Below are positions 1-11,866 of a DNA stretch of 64,000 nt, one piece after another. Location: NCBI GenBank assembly GCA_029168955.1, contig JAPDOI010000122.1, positions 1,456,501 through 1,520,500 on the forward strand, written 5' to 3'. Position 1 is the first letter of the stretch. Every line of letters starts with the position of its first letter. The notes beneath the pieces were generated by a model that did no database searches, was not told the origin of the DNA, and was given only the letters and a program-made list of their open reading frames with translations. The translations under genes were made by a program, and so were the position numbers. Origin of the DNA: Aplectana chamaeleonis (lineage: Eukaryota > Nematoda > Chromadorea > Rhabditida > Cosmocercidae).

Positions 1-56
1 TATGACTAGTATTGTAGGTTGAGAATGGTGAAAGTGCAACTGTATTACGAGCGCTT

Positions 57-470
57 ATAGCCACAGTCTAAGCTCAGAATCGATTTTTCGTAGTTTAGCC
101 TATCTAGGAGAAAATTTCACGCTGATCACAACGGTGTCTTCAGAATCGCTCAGAACTCACTACGAACTGAGTTACGGCTCCTCAAGAATTTTGAATTGGA
201 ACCGGTAGAAGTTCGCGGACGAGTTGTCTCGAGCCTGTATTTTCTCGTTATTCGCAGCCATCGTTTTGAATAAGGTCACAATATAAAGCCAGACCGAAAA
301 CAAAAGGAATAACATAGATTTTGAACGAAATCATTCGCGCGTCTCTTCCCAATTGAGATCGGAAACCTGCCAGTGGGTGTTTCCCATTTTTGACGACTTT
401 TTCGTCGCTTTTTCTCGCTTATTTGAGCGCCGCGACCGGACCAAAACAGCAAAAATTACTTCTGAGGTGG
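57..470 (+). mobile_element. TTAA-type MITE, family F, decayed copy 1
   Basis: The block aligns by eye over almost its whole length with the better copy at 12561-13021. They share the stretch from 'CACAGTCTAAGCTCAG' through the 'AACTCACTACGAAC' and 'ATAAAGCCAGACCGAAAAC' words to 'ACCAAAA..CAAAAATTAC'. The left TTAA and AGG are mutated and the last ~20 bases diverge, so the right terminus is lost. It has no coding capacity. Family F has the same terminal bases (AGGCACAGT..AACCTCAG) as family E, so both were probably moved by the same transposase. Confidence 0.7.
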
Positions 471-1254
471 GAAAACTCAACAAACGCACGTCACAGAAAC
501 GGCAGCGGCAAAAATAGTCGCGATCGTTATTCGCGGCCCCTGAAACTCCGGTAGAGCCAGTGGGCATTTCGTTTCGCTGAGTGGCTGACGCGAAACGCAA
601 TGCGAGGATTTTTTGCAACACACATTGAGGAAGCAAAACTGCACTGATCAGGAATCGACGGTATTAGAACTGTTATAGACTGTTACTGTCGGCTGCTGCT
701 TCTTCAGTCCCTGGCGAAAATATGTTCACTCCGGTTGTCATACCAGCAATAACGAGGAGGTTGTTTTTGGTAGTATTTCCAAGTACTCAAATTATGTACA
801 CTGCTTCATTCCGACGGCCGCTTCCTCAGTAGCACTGCAGCACCCTGAATTCATATTTTTCTATTTCATTGCACGAACTCAAAAAACTATATTTTTGGCT
901 TTCGTTGCTCCACAGTCTTTCCTCAAGCTTATGGCCCGACGAATGTGTCTCGATAAGCGACCACTCCCTGAAGGCATTCCATACAGATTTTCCTACTGTT
1001 GTATAGTAGAGCCCTCCTGTATAACACTCACCAGCTGCGGGATCTCAATTCCCCCAGATAGAATAAGGCCCCTTTCAGAGTTGGTTGAAAAAACGCTGTG
1101 GCCAACCCGTTCGATACGTATGAAAAACATAGACGGTGGAAGTTGCAAAAACACCCAGTGTGGCCAGCTGTGGCTGACGCGGTCAATATGTACTCGCGGG
1201 GTCGGTAGCCGGTTGAGGGGAATTGAACAGGTAGCGTGCTGCCGCTCGAAACGA
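471..1254. other. Anonymous intergenic DNA
   Basis: No recognisable gene or complete repeat. The open frame of 895-1350 shows no domain, and its downstream half runs into a tandem array, so it is not annotated as a gene. A sub-segment near 1188-1230 ('CGCGGGGTCGGTAGCCGG') resembles the inverse of the sequence just inside the right end at 1827, which suggests this region is the interior of a decayed element. Confidence 0.5.
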
Positions 1255-1827
1255 AAAAATGGACGGGCTAAGCCCGAAAACTCCCCCATTCATGCCGAAA
1301 ACTCCGCGTGTCAACCTCCCACCGACCCTACAATGCCACGTCACAGTTGACCCGTTCATACCGAGAGCTCTGCCTAATCACCTCCCACCGACCACTCAAT
1401 GTGACGTCACACCCACGTGTTTACACCGAAAGCTTTGCCTTATCACCTCCCACCGACCACCACCTACCAATCCTGCAGTCGCGGGCGCCAGTGGCAGCGT
1501 TGGCGATTCAACCTGCCACCGACGCCCGCCAGAGCGTCGATATTCCGAACAATGTCAACCATGACAAGCACAAACACCTCACATCCAAGCGCAGCGTATA
1601 CATTGTGGGCTGATATTTCGGCGCTCTACACGAGAGAGTATCAGAAAAAAACAGTGCAGACACTGCAACACGTTGACCCGAAAACTCCGCCACATATGAG
1701 GCATTACCACGAAAACTTCGGCAGTTATGAGTCATGCCGAAACCTCCGCCGATCAGCCAGATCCGATAAATTTTATTGCAAAAGGGGCGTTTTAACCTGC
1801 CACCGACCCCCGCGATTGCCTGAGTAT
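1255..1827. repeat. Degenerate ~65-bp tandem array ending in a CTCAG-type terminus
   Basis: Between about 1291 and 1465 three units of 64-66 bp repeat the order 'CCGAAAACTCCGC', then 'CACCTCCCACCGACC', then 'CACGTCACA'. Looser copies of 'CGAAAACTCCGCCACATATGAG' words follow near 1680-1760. The block stops at 1827 with 'GCGATTGCCTGAG' followed by TA, matching the inverted CTCAGGCGATT ends of the element at 16977-17216. A related piece lies at 28683-28835. The left terminus of the parent element was not found. Several overlapping open frames here are repeat artefacts. Confidence 0.55.
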
Positions 1828-2111
1828 GTATGAATGATGTGGAACGATATCATGGATACCATTCATTTCTTACCTTGTATTATGTGAACATCGGTCGAGC
1901 CAACCAAATCGTGTGTTTTTTCCACTCCACCTCATTCATATTATTATTAACGAATTTAGAAGTCAGGTTTGTGGTCTAGTTACTCCCAGAATGCAGAGCC
2001 GGTGCTATCGGGAGCCGCCCGTTCTCACACTAGTTAAACTAATACTACGGCGAACTGCGTGACCGTTTGTGCCGTTGGCCATTTCACGAGACGAATCTCG
2101 GTCATCAATGT

Positions 2112-3030
2112 TCACCCCTTCACCACGATGAGGTGACACATCCCTACAGCATGCAATGAACAAACTTGCTTGGGAAGAGAAAGGCTTGAACATCGATGGG
2201 AAGAAGCTGTTCCATCTGAGGTTCGCAGACGATATTGTGCTCATCAGTGGCACTACTCAGGAGATGAACGAAATGCTGACGGAATTGAATAGCGTACGCA
2301 GCGCGATTGGTTTGACAATGAACATGGGGAAGACTCAGACGATGGCAAACCAGTGGTGCGACGACGGACCAATCTACCAGGAAGAATGCGAAGTGGATCG
2401 AGTTGATAGCTATGTGTACCTGGGACAAGAGATCAGTATGAAAAACGACCGATCCAAAGAGATTGACGGACGAAGAAGAGCAGCGTGGGCAGCGATGAGC
2501 GCAATTCGAGAAGTGACCAGCAAAATCCAGGATAGCAAGTTGCGTGCTCACTTATTAGACTCTACTGTGCTACCTGCGTTGTGGTATGTTACTTAGACGT
2601 GGGCCCACAACAAGGGGACTTCTGTTGCTCTGAGAACAACGCGCAGGACATTGGAGAGGTGCCTGTTGGGAACGAATCGACGGAAGCAATGGCAAGGAGG
2701 ACTGAGCAGCCGCGAACTTCGAGAGCAGTCTGGCATACGAGACGCAGTATCCCATATTGAGTCTGCAAAGCACAGATGGGCAGGACATGTGCTACGAAGA
2801 GTCGACGATAGGTGGAGTACCAGGATCACTTACTGGTACCCGCGTCACGTCAAAAGGACACTAGGACGGCCTGCGACGCGTTGGGGGGACACTTTCAACA
2901 AGTCATTCAAACAAAAAGGCTTACCATACTGGATGACAGTTGCTCTTTCTAGGTAAGCCTGGAGCGAATGTGGTGCACATCGAGAAGACCGCCGATGAGG
3001 ATGGACCATCAAGGTATCAATGTATCACCT
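2112..3030 (+). pseudogene. RTE-type reverse transcriptase, 3' fragment
   Basis: This is the 3' part of an RTE-clade non-LTR retrotransposon: the second half of the reverse transcriptase plus the C-terminal region. The frame from 2156 reads 'LRFADDIVLIS', with the catalytic FADD box at 2222-2233 intact, followed by the usual 'VYLGQEI', 'RRAAWAAM', 'KLRAHLLDSTVLPAL' and 'RWAGHVLRR' segments. A single in-frame TAG at 2594-2596 splits the frame, which resumes at once with 'TWAHNKG' and 'RRTLERCLLG'. A second stop at 2954-2956 plus a frameshift precede the expected C-terminal 'AWSECGAHREDRR'. Just upstream, 2112-2155 reads as a damaged 'GDT..LQHAM'. The endonuclease and N-terminal RT are missing, as in ordinary 5' truncation. 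Confidence 0.88.
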
Positions 3031-3260
3031 CATTCATGTCTTTCGTAATTATCGACCGGGCTGCCTGCGCCGATCGGTCAACTATGACCGAGGCCTAACC
3101 GATCACCACGGGCGCAAGCCCCTTTAGTCACCACCACGGGCCACGCCCCTTTCTTAATTTTCAAGCTCAGTAGAGGCTAGATGGATAGATGAATTCCAAC
3201 CGCGTCTTCGTTCTTCTCTACACTGTCCGTCTATAGAGATCTGCAGGGATCAATTAGCGG
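3031..3260 (+). mobile_element. Probable 3' UTR of the RTE fragment
   Basis: The sequence directly follows the RTE coding remnant, has no open frame, and contains an imperfect duplication of 'CACCACGGGC..GCCCCTTT' at about 3100-3150. Treating it as RTE 3' UTR is an inference from position. No terminal tandem repeat of the kind that ends many RTE elements was recognised, so the exact 3' boundary is open. Confidence 0.4.
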
Positions 3261-5994
3261 CGTTGCTCGCAGTGACGGACAACGGTGGGTGATGCACTAT
3301 CGATCTTTTTCGGCAAGAAGGGCGACCGACGCAGCGTGAAAGGCGACGAGGGGACACCACAGAAAGTATTGGCGCCGCGACGGCCCTGCGTCACTGCTAG
3401 CGAGCGGCAGCCGCAGCCGCGTCAATAATGTTCGAAAACATTTCTGTTGCGGCATCAAAGTTGACGTTCGGCAACCACTGCCACTAAGGTCGCTGCAACT
3501 CTGCAGACCCCTTATCTCCTAATTCTGGTCCGCTCGAACGCAACGATTGCGATTGAAGATAAATACGGGCCTGACACCTCTCGTCCACCAAAATTCGGCA
3601 TTTCTAAAGAGTCCTAACTTTGTTTATAGGATGGGGATTAAATGATTTCAGAGATATCATTGTGATCAGCGAGCGACTCTCTCCAAGATAAGCATAAAGT
3701 GTGAAAAATAATTTTTGGATGTCCATAAGCCTTTAAAAGCATTGTACGCGTTGAAAACCACCCAGCGTCTTCTGGTTCGAATCACTGGTTGGTCCAGCCT
3801 GAGAATGTAAGTAGACTTTGTTAGGTCGCTAACGCATTTTTATGAAGATATAAGGGGTCGAATGCCTCGAATCTCGTCAAATGATTTAGGCCCTCCTACA
3901 GTCATCTGTCATCAAATGAGACAAGAAAGTTGCTTATTAACAAAGGAAATGGCTTAAATGAGAGGAAGTTGATGAAATATATTTCATGATTACGTGATAA
4001 CATGGCGATTTCTGGCGACCGACTTTTCCTTTCTCAAAAGTCCATTGAAAAAATTGATCCGAGAAAGCAGTTTTTATGATTTTTCCGCGGTTTTTCCAAC
4101 GTAGCTTTTATATGAGTAGAGCACAAGACTTCCCATCGTGTGTGGAAATTTCGAAAACAAAATCCACCGTAAAGGGTGTCTTTAATCGTCATCTCGATGT
4201 TAGAAGCATACTACGCATTCGATGCGTTATTCCTATACCCTGTCCGGAATGAATTGCTGTTGTTTACTTATATAGATAGATCAGGCCCAATTCTATGGTT
4301 CTAAAATAGTTCTTTCTTCGAATTTCGATTGATTTTTTCAATTTCAAATTCCTATCTTTCCCATAATATTGACAATTGGAACGCTTCGGAAAAGCGTTCT
4401 CGAATGTTAGCTGCTCACTGCGATCTCTGTTACCCCATGCTGTTTTCTGAAGATTCTGTTGCCCCGGGAGTGAAAAATAAGTTGTTTGGTACTTCTGCAG
4501 AGGAGATATAGTTTGATTTTGTGAGAAAATCCCATATCCTGAGGTTTTATGTGAAAATGCTTAGAAGACAACGATATTGAGAATATTGAGAAGCAATACT
4601 CAGATCCACATACATTACTGATTCTACTCGTTTCTGGGTTACATAATTCTGATTGCTCCGAGAGGTATTTCTCCATTTAGTGACCTTTGATTCGGTCACA
4701 GGTTAGTGCTGTCAGTCTTTTGCCGTATGAATGAAACTCCCAGGAAAAGCGAGACAGGCTCATAGAGCACAGGAAATGCAGAGATTCCGAGTAACATTCA
4801 CCTTTACCTCGCTTGTAAGTCGTTGGTGCATACGGCCCCTTATTGTTGAATTGCACTCACTGTTGTGATGCAGTGTGCTCAATGGAGGCAATATAGTGGA
4901 ACTTCCTTAGCTCAACTAGTGTTCTGTTGCCTAGAAAAGAGCCACGCTACACTTTCCTACAATAATCAGGTCGACCGGATCTATTCTATATGATGCAGCA
5001 AATGATTTAGTGTAAATCGACCTACTTTTCTATTTTTTTTGCTCACATTTTGAAGATGGCTTTAAGAGAACTCGTTCTCCAATTGCCGTCTTCGAATGAG
5101 AACGCATACCACTGACCGTTCCTTGTATTTTCCTCGTATACAATCATAAGTGCAGTGATAATTGATAGCGGTACCTAGGGATTTGGTACTACGGAGGACT
5201 CCTTCCTTTTTCAATCCAGCTCTTCTGAACCGGTATTCTCGGGCTCCTTTCATTTTAAACACACCCCTGCTATGGAGATAGCAATCAGCAGATGCTTTGA
5301 ATGGATTAAATCGATGTCGATCTCGGAATGCTAGCCTTTCGTGGTGACAATACAGTAGAAACAAAGCAACGTGCGATGAAAAATGGGTTTTCATTATTAT
5401 CAGTTGTATATGTAGCTAAGCCCATCCGATAACGAACGATGTTGCGTTTTATATGGTACAATACCCACCTTAAGTTTTTTAGAAAAACAGGAAAAAATCG
5501 ATCTCTCCTTTCGTCTTTTGATCATAACTCGCGTCAATGTGGATATTTTTAAAACTTTGAAAATCAGCATCGAGCACTGTTTCTTTTTGATCCATACATG
5601 GCTTACTCCCAACCAAAGCATGGATGGTTGACACAATCAATCGAGTGGGTAGGAAGTGGGACAATATGAAATGCTGAAATGTGAGACTGTGTCTAATCTA
5701 GTTTCTTTAAGTTTTTTTACTCAAGTTTATTCATTTTGCAATCTTTTTGAGTTTTTAATTCTTGAAAATTTTATTCTGCTTCGCCTCTGGGCATTAATCA
5801 CTAGCTATTCACTTAGTTAATTATTTGATATTTTTTGGGTCTTATTTATCTGGTTTTTTAGTCGTTTGCACATTCCTTTTTATTTGTTTTATTCAATTTT
5901 ATACCAGTTTTCCCTGTAGTTTGGATACTTACATAATTTCAATTTGTTTCATATAACTATTGTTTCATTGAAAAAGTGGTTCGGCCAATAACGT
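3261..5994. other. Anonymous AT-leaning DNA, no gene recognised
   Basis: I see no domain-bearing frame, RNA gene or repeat with clear ends in these 2.7 kb. Short open frames at 4329-4511 and 5062-5394 have no recognisable motif or codon regularity. The stretch 5690-5960 is T-rich low-complexity sequence. Confidence 0.5.
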
Positions 5995-5998
5995 TCAA

Positions 5999-6460
5999 GG
6001 CAACTTTTGCACTGGAAACCACTTTCCATTTTCAAGCTCTATTTCATGAATGAGCCCGGAGCACCACACCGGTGAGCTTCGGTGCGTCAAAAACGTAGGG
6101 TAATGAGTTTGGAAGGGGTTTAAGATGAATATCCGCCACCAGTTCTCACCAGTCATCTAGCACTTTCCCACAGAATGTCGGTGCAACCATCAAACAACGT
6201 GAAAGACAGCTACGGCACAAACCCCACATAGAGAAAACTTCAAAAAGGACAGTGACGAGGCCTGCAAATGCAGAAAAAAATCAAAAACGATTTTGACGCG
6301 AAATTTGAATTCAATCAAATTAATTGTATGGTGTGTTCAGACTGACGTTCCTTTACAAATGAAGATTTTCATGGACCCTTTCGACATTTTCGTTCACTAG
6401 AGAGGCTAAGTTACGCAAAACATGGAAAAAAGTAGACGGTTTTCTGAGCGTGCCACGCCT
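5999..6460 (+). mobile_element. TTAA-type MITE, family L, copy 1
   Basis: Non-coding element of about 462 bp. It aligns with 62818-63275 in the same orientation, sharing 'TTTCATGAATGAGCCCGG', 'GCGTCAAAAAC', 'GTTTTCTG.GCGT' and the terminal 'GGCA..TT.GC.CTGGAAA' and 'CGCCT'. The flanks are TCAA on both sides (5995-5998 and 6461-6464), where the sister copy has intact TTAA. Confidence 0.75.
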
Positions 6461-7029
6461 TCAAGTTGTTATTCGGGTATGAATTGCTTTTGCTCTATCC
6501 TCGGACAAAATTCATAATGATTAAAATCTCGATCAGGGCTGGGCACACATCCCGGCATGGCGATTTTGAATATGCACCCCCCCCCCTTAGCTCGGTAATT
6601 TTCACGCATCCCCCTATTTGAAATCGAAATCGGCTGTTTTCCGAGAAGTCGAGCACAACAGCCATGATCTTGACTTCCTTATTTTGATAAACCAGAGTGC
6701 AAAAAAAGCACTGAATAAAGAAAATTCCGAAAATGTCAACAAAACAGGTAGTGTAATTTCAAAACTTCCAAACAATCTGATGAAGAAAATTTTTAGTAAG
6801 AAGGTAGGTTGTGACAAAAGATAAAACATTTTTTACAAACAACAACAGAGCTACTTTTATTGCAGCAATTAATGCTTTCTATCGAATGTTTTCATGAACC
6901 TATGTATGAAGGATTAATCCGTGTTTGATCGTTCTGATGAAGAAATTTTCACAACTATTTTTGTTGTGGAACCATGTAGGGATTGATGAGATGCGTAGGG
7001 AGTGGGAAAACCCGATTTTTACCCACCTA

Positions 7030-7330
7030 GAATGCCGCGATCCTCTAGAGACTTGGCTCGCCGTGCGATATGGTGTGTGTACGCAGCTACACAGCGCACA
7101 CGGGATTGGACGAGCACACAATATCAATAAAAAATGTATTTTATTACACAACGGGGAGGAGAAAAGATTCGAAGGTGGAGTAAATGGAAGAAGGCAGAAA
7201 TAGGATGCTTTTAATGTAACAATTTCAGAAATTTAATGCAAATAAACTAAATAAAATTTAATGTAATATGTAGCTGCGAACAAGCGCCATATCGCACGGC
7301 GAGCCCAGTCTCTAAGGAATTGCGGCATTC
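7030..7330. mobile_element. Nested 301-bp MITE with ~60-bp terminal inverted repeats
   Basis: Positions 7030-7090 and 7270-7330 are near-perfect inverted copies, sharing 'GAATGCCGC', 'AGAGACT.GGCTCGCCGTGC' and 'GCGATATGG'. Weaker inverted similarity continues outward for about 18 bp on both sides, so the true ends may be nearer 7012 and 7349. The centre is AT-rich and non-coding. No target duplication is certain. It lies inside the hAT-like element. Confidence 0.75.
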
Positions 7331-7802
7331 AAGCTGGATAAAATTCAGGTTTATGTACAGGGTACTTCTCAAGTAGGAAGATACGATTGTTGGCTTCTTT
7401 CACTGGAACTTGCCTTCTTCAATTTTTACAGTCGACTCTCTTCATAAGTCATTCTCAAAGACGAAATTCCGTTGGCTAGTTTTCATACTGACCGTGATAC
7501 CTGTATTTTTAGTCTGCCATAATACAGCAGTTCGCTAATCCTTTTCTGAACGTGAACGATAGCGCGTCTGAAGGCTGTCTTTGTATCTTCGCTTCTAATC
7601 GGTAACCACAAGCGTAATCACTGAACGTTACACCAAAGAAACATGAAACCACATCAATCCTTACTTGCTACAAGATAACAGAGTAGTGTTTATTCCTTCA
7701 TCAAAACAATCAAGCACATTATATATGATCTTTAATTCATAGAGTTGTTGATGAGAAGCTTCGAAAGAAGCTACATGAATTATTCCGAACATAAACTGCA
7801 TA

Positions 7803-8075
7803 CTGTGCTTATCTGGGCCAAATTCCGGTCCGCAATTGCGTCTGGACACGCTTTACGGCCGCACGCTTCCGAGTCAGAAGAGCTTCCAGGGCCGCCGATC
7901 TGCTGACTCTACGTGGGTTTTGGAAACGGGAAACAAAGAAAAATTGGAGGTAATTGTATAAAAAAGCCTCATCGAGTCGGCTTTGGCGCTGGAAACCCGA
8001 CTGACTCGGGCGCGTGGGGCTGCAAAGCGGGTCGAGACGCAATTGCGAACCGGAACTTGGCCCAGATAAGCACAG
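7803..8075. mobile_element. TA-flanked MITE, family G, copy 1
   Basis: A 273-bp element bounded by TA on both sides (7801-7802 and 8076-8077), with inverted ends CTGTGCTTATCTGGGCC extending for about 65 bp. A second copy at 50841-51118 has the same ends and also sits between TA dinucleotides. TA target duplication plus this size suggest a Tc1/mariner-mobilised MITE (inference). It is nested in the hAT-like element. No protein is encoded. Confidence 0.85.
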
Positions 8076-9290
8076 TATCTATCAATAATTTTAATTCTGT
8101 AAGTGTTTTTCTTGAAGAAGATATGACAAACCAGAAGAGAATCGGGTATTATTTTGCTCCTGGAATTCGACAGAACATGCACTTCGTTTTTTTTGTGTCC
8201 GGTTTAGGCACCCCCGTTTGCCCTCTCTGCAACGTCCAATATGAACCCCCTCAAGGCGGCGTCTAGAGCTCATTCGCGGCGCGACGCGACGTTATGATTA
8301 GCCTACGTATCGATCAAGCGACGTCGCGTCTCGTCGTCGCTAGGTGTTCACAGTGAAGAGGCGCGATACATCGAATTTGACGCGCAAATTATAATCGCTC
8401 CGCGACCATCGTTGCAACGCAAGGCGACGCGATGGTCGCGGAGTGACTGTCATAATTTTTTCTTCCATTATCGGGGACTCAAGGGGCGTTTTTAATTTTT
8501 TCAAGCCTTTTCAAAGACTAGGTTGATTGAAACTGTCATGGGTTATTGTATTGTTCTCAGATGATGCTGCAAACAATTTTGTCTGCATATTTAAGAACAG
8601 TGTGATGAGGGTGATGGTTTTGAAGAGTTGACGAGCTATAAAGTTTTTTTACGGTTTACAAACTACAAAAGCATAATTCGGTCTCATTCCACCGAAACAT
8701 CCCTATTCTGTACTATCAACTGCAAAAATATTCTAAGCATCATTGGCTACCGATGTCTTTTTGATTCTTTCGTCATTAAAGAAGCAAGTTGTCGCAACGA
8801 AAACAAAAATGTGTGATAATAATACAGATAGAAGATAAGAAAGGTACATTACAGTTAAGTAGACAGAATAAGATCAAATATTGGTTAGTTTTGCTTGGGT
8901 ACGGAAAATTGCGGAAATTACGCAATTGCGCGTAGTCGCCTAGCGTTCGCGCGCCGTTCACACCTTCATTTCCGCGCGACGCGATTTTCGCATCGCGCTG
9001 ACATGTGCCATCGCGTTGCGCCGCGAAAACCTTGAACGCCGCCTAAGGTTACGCGGGACGCGTCCCCAGCCCTGATCTCAAGCCTCTCCAATAGAGGAGT
9101 AGTTCAAGTTTCAATTGTTTGTATCAATACTCAAAAGTTCTGGGAGTGATGAATTTTAGGATTCAAAAATACCATCCGTCACCCTGATTCAAAAATGTTT
9201 TCAAATTTGTCACCCTGATTTAAAAATGTTTTCCAATTTGGAAGAAAAAATAAATCTTGAAGTAGTTGTGATGTATTCCACCCTCCCAAG

Positions 9291-10274
9291 ATGTTGAAAC
9301 TATTAAGATTCGATGAACCTTCAACAAGAAGAACATCACCAATGGACTCGCGTGGTATCGCTAACTTCGAAACTGCTTTGTATCTTGGAAACAGTCAAGA
9401 TTTACTTTTAATCTTGCCTAATGCCACACTTGGTTCTAATATTTTGGACCTCGTGCTCACAAATCGTCCTGTGCTAATCAGGTCTCGGTGGAAGCTCCTA
9501 TAGGATCCAGCGATCATTCCAGCATAAAATTCAATCTCTGTCTGCCTAAGGAACCTCTAGTACTAACTCTCAGGAGAAAATATAGAGCAGCCGATTTTGA
9601 TGGAATCAAAGATTATCTGTGCAACGTAGACTGGTACAGCTCCTTTGCGTGAGCCGACAAAGTTGATAAAAAATATGAGCTTTTCATAGCTAGTCTTTGC
9701 CACTCGATCTGCCTCTTCGTACCCTTAATTATAAAGTATTCCCACGAAGCGCACATTTGCCTCGACATCTTAATTTTTGTTTTTTAAAAAGGTGCAAAGC
9801 CTCGGATTTAGCCATTTCTACAAACACAGAAACTCATTGGAGTGCGTTTAAGAGATTGAATAAAATTTTTGACCGTCAGTTAGTTAAGTACAACCGCTTT
9901 ATTGAAAAAAGGTGATTGATTATAAGACTAACTCCGCTTTCTAGAAACTGCGCAAATCTAGGCTACACCCCAAGAATAAGATCAGCTCACTTGTTTCTAG
10001 TAATGGTTCGAGAGAGAGAACTGATGCTGCAAAAGCTTAGCTTTTGGCTGATACTTTTCCCGATTCCTTTTCGCCCTGCTCTTCATTACAATCCAATCTT
10101 CTTACTGTGACTTTTTCCATTATGCCCGATTCGGTTCGGTTTCATGGTGATGAAATCTACAGTCTTTTATCTAAATGACCGCCGTCATCTTCCCTTAGCC
10201 CTGACCACATACCTCTTGTTGTAATTAAGCGTATCTCTCACATCATAGCTGGTCCGTTGACGCATATTTTCAAC
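9291..10274 (+). pseudogene. CR1 ORF2, endonuclease C-terminus and RT N-terminus
   Basis: A frame-shifted reading. 'NILDLVLTNRPVLI' and 'VEAPIGSSDHSSIKFNL' are the last endonuclease block, with the conserved SDH motif. These are followed by 'RRKYRAADFDGIKDYL' and 'HWSAFKRLNKIF', then 'VVIKRISHIIAGPLTHIFNL', which ends exactly at the TTAA occupied by the next insert. At least four frame changes and several stops are present. Upstream of 9291 the endonuclease is not recognisable and the 5' end is missing. A 31-bp direct duplication ('GTCACCCTGATT' words) lies at about 9178-9240. Confidence 0.8.
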
Positions 10275-10278
10275 TTAA

Positions 10279-10827
10279 GGGCAGAGGTCACGATGAAAAA
10301 TGTAAACGAAAAAACTACGAAAATCAGCTTAGACTGAAAACACCTGAAAAACTATGAAGGTAGCACGGTGAAAAACGGGCTAGAATTAGAGTTGCTCAGG
10401 CCCAAAGTTGCCAGTTCGTGCTTACTTGCACAGCGCCGACCAAAAAGATCGCAGTCTCATGCCGAGCGGTCAAAAATCATCGACATTCAGAGGGAGAAAT
10501 AAATGCAAATTTACCCAATAAAGACAGCTGAGCAATGAAAGAAAGCACTCTAGTAAATGTTTTATACTGGATGTGTACATAAATCCGAAGGTTCATTGTT
10601 TGGAATTCAATTTCGAGCCAGCTGATGTTCTTGATATAAGAGATCATCGATGCCGATGAAGTGGAGAAGGCTCGTCCACCATCAAAAGACAAGAATGTTC
10701 AGGCTTCAAATTTGGCCCAAAACAGTGGTTTTTTCGCGATTTATTCTTTTAGGTCCAACCACTCGAGACCCAGAAAAGGATTTAGGGGGAAAAAGACGAC
10801 AAGCATATTTGATCGCGACCACTGCCT
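10279..10827 (+). mobile_element. TTAA-type MITE, family A, copy 1, inside the CR1
   Basis: This 549-bp element sits between TTAA at 10275-10278 and TTAA at 10828-10831. Its ends are the family A inverted repeats, GGGCAGAGGTCACGATGAAA on the left and the complement of AGGCAGTGGTCGCGATCAAA on the right. Other copies are at 17930, 35170, 44476, 45823 and 49712. Non-coding. Its left TTAA is the insertion point in the CR1 frame at '..HIFNL'. Confidence 0.88.
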
Positions 10828-10831
10828 TTAA

Positions 10832-11390
10832 AGGCATCGTTCACGATGAAAACCATACTTGGGCTTTTAACGTCTTCGTGTTGTTATATCTCTATAGTGG
10901 CTAAAGGTTGCAAAAAGTCCCCCCAAAAACGTCAACTTTCCAAGAAAAACCCATTTGAATAAGTCTCAGGACAAATTTGAAGTTCCCGCCGGAATCAACT
11001 TGGGATAGTTGCGCGAAGAACCCAAGGAACAGTTTTACGATTCGTTCCTTGGCGCTGAGTTGGAAGTAATTCACCAAGGACGCCATTCAGACGACCGATC
11101 ATTTTTCTTTAAACCAAGCTAAAAAGGGTTACTAACATGGTGCGTCCAATGCTGTCAGCTGCTTTCGATCGATGTCGAACGTGAAATCGAGTGGCGTGTG
11201 CATTGGGCCTTACGACGCGTCAACGCACGATCACCGGCAGCGACAACGGAGTTTTGTTCCTTGTAACAGCGGATCGACCCCAAGGCCGGCCCCCAAACCC
11301 AGGAAGCCCTTTTGAAGTAAGCAAATCTCCATTCAGAGGCGATTTCGAAACTCCAAACGTTCTGAGTGGCATAGTTATGACCCACTAGTC
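10832..11390. mobile_element. Unclassified insert between family A MITE and resumed CR1
   Basis: It starts at the TTAA shared with A1 with 'AGGCATCGTTCACGATGAAA', a TTAA-MITE terminus. The matching right end before the CR1 resumes (about 11395) was not found; no 'CGATGCCTTTAA' is present. It is either a truncated TTAA element or two elements fused. Nothing coding was recognised. The right boundary is set only by where CR1 protein similarity returns and is uncertain by tens of bases. Confidence 0.45.
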
Positions 11391-11394
11391 CGAC

Positions 11395-11866
11395 TGAACT
11401 CAAAAGCTGGAATTCGAGTGCCGAGATTCCATCCAGGTGGGGACTGTCATATGTTACACCCATTCCTAAAAAAGCTTCATTTTCCTCGCCATGCAACCAC
11501 AGACCTATCAGCATCACCTCCATTTTCGCTACATTATTTGTAAAAGTCGTGAAGAAACGGATCGGGAGACACCCTGACGAGTATTCCATTATTCCATCTA
11601 ATCAACATGGGTTTTCAAAAGGAAAGTCAACGATTACCGCAATGTTGGAATGTTTAAATGATTGGACTTCCACGCTTGACCGGGGAATGTGCACGGACGA
11701 TGTTTATCTAGAGTTTTCTGTGGTCTTGGATAGGGTTCCGCTTAACAGCCTCACAAAACAAACTCATTGCAGTTGGCATACACCCCCCGCATTGTTTTCT
11801 CGATCAAGGCCTTTTCACTGATATGTAGGTATATGATGGTTAACTGATATGTAGGTATATGATGGT
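11395..11866 (+). pseudogene. CR1 ORF2, reverse transcriptase N-terminal blocks
   Basis: The frame reads 'PSRWGLSYVTPIPKK', 'NHRPISITSIFATLFVKVV', 'IIPSNQHGFSKGKSTITAM', 'CLNDWTSTLDRG' and 'VYLEFSVVLDRVPLNSL'. These are RT blocks 0 to 3 of a CR1/Jockey-like element. The catalytic 'D(F)SKAFD' block is mutated to 'EFSVVLD', so this copy could not be active. It ends in a 26-bp tandem duplication (11817-11866, unit beginning ACTGATATGTAGG) and then the SINE insertion. Confidence 0.85.

Larger units (their letters stand above)
6534..9074. mobile_element. Non-autonomous hAT-like element, 2.54 kb, with nested inserts
   Basis: The ends are inverted: CAGGGCTGGG(C/G)AC..ATCCCG at the left and its complement at the right. 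They are bounded by 8-bp flanks ATCTCGAT (6526-6533) and ATCTCAAG (9075-9082), matching at six of eight positions. CAGGG ends with an 8-bp duplication are the hallmark of the hAT superfamily (established). No hAT transposase could be read in any frame. The interior carries two smaller TIR elements (7030-7330 and 7803-8075) and GC-rich stretches near 8265-8460 and 8900-9060 rich in 'GCGACGCGA' words. An old deletion derivative is the simplest reading. Confidence 0.75.

Noticed and set aside
7030..7330. Hairpin as an rRNA/ncRNA gene
   Set aside because: The inverted repeats are terminal and long, consistent with a MITE; nothing resembles a known RNA.
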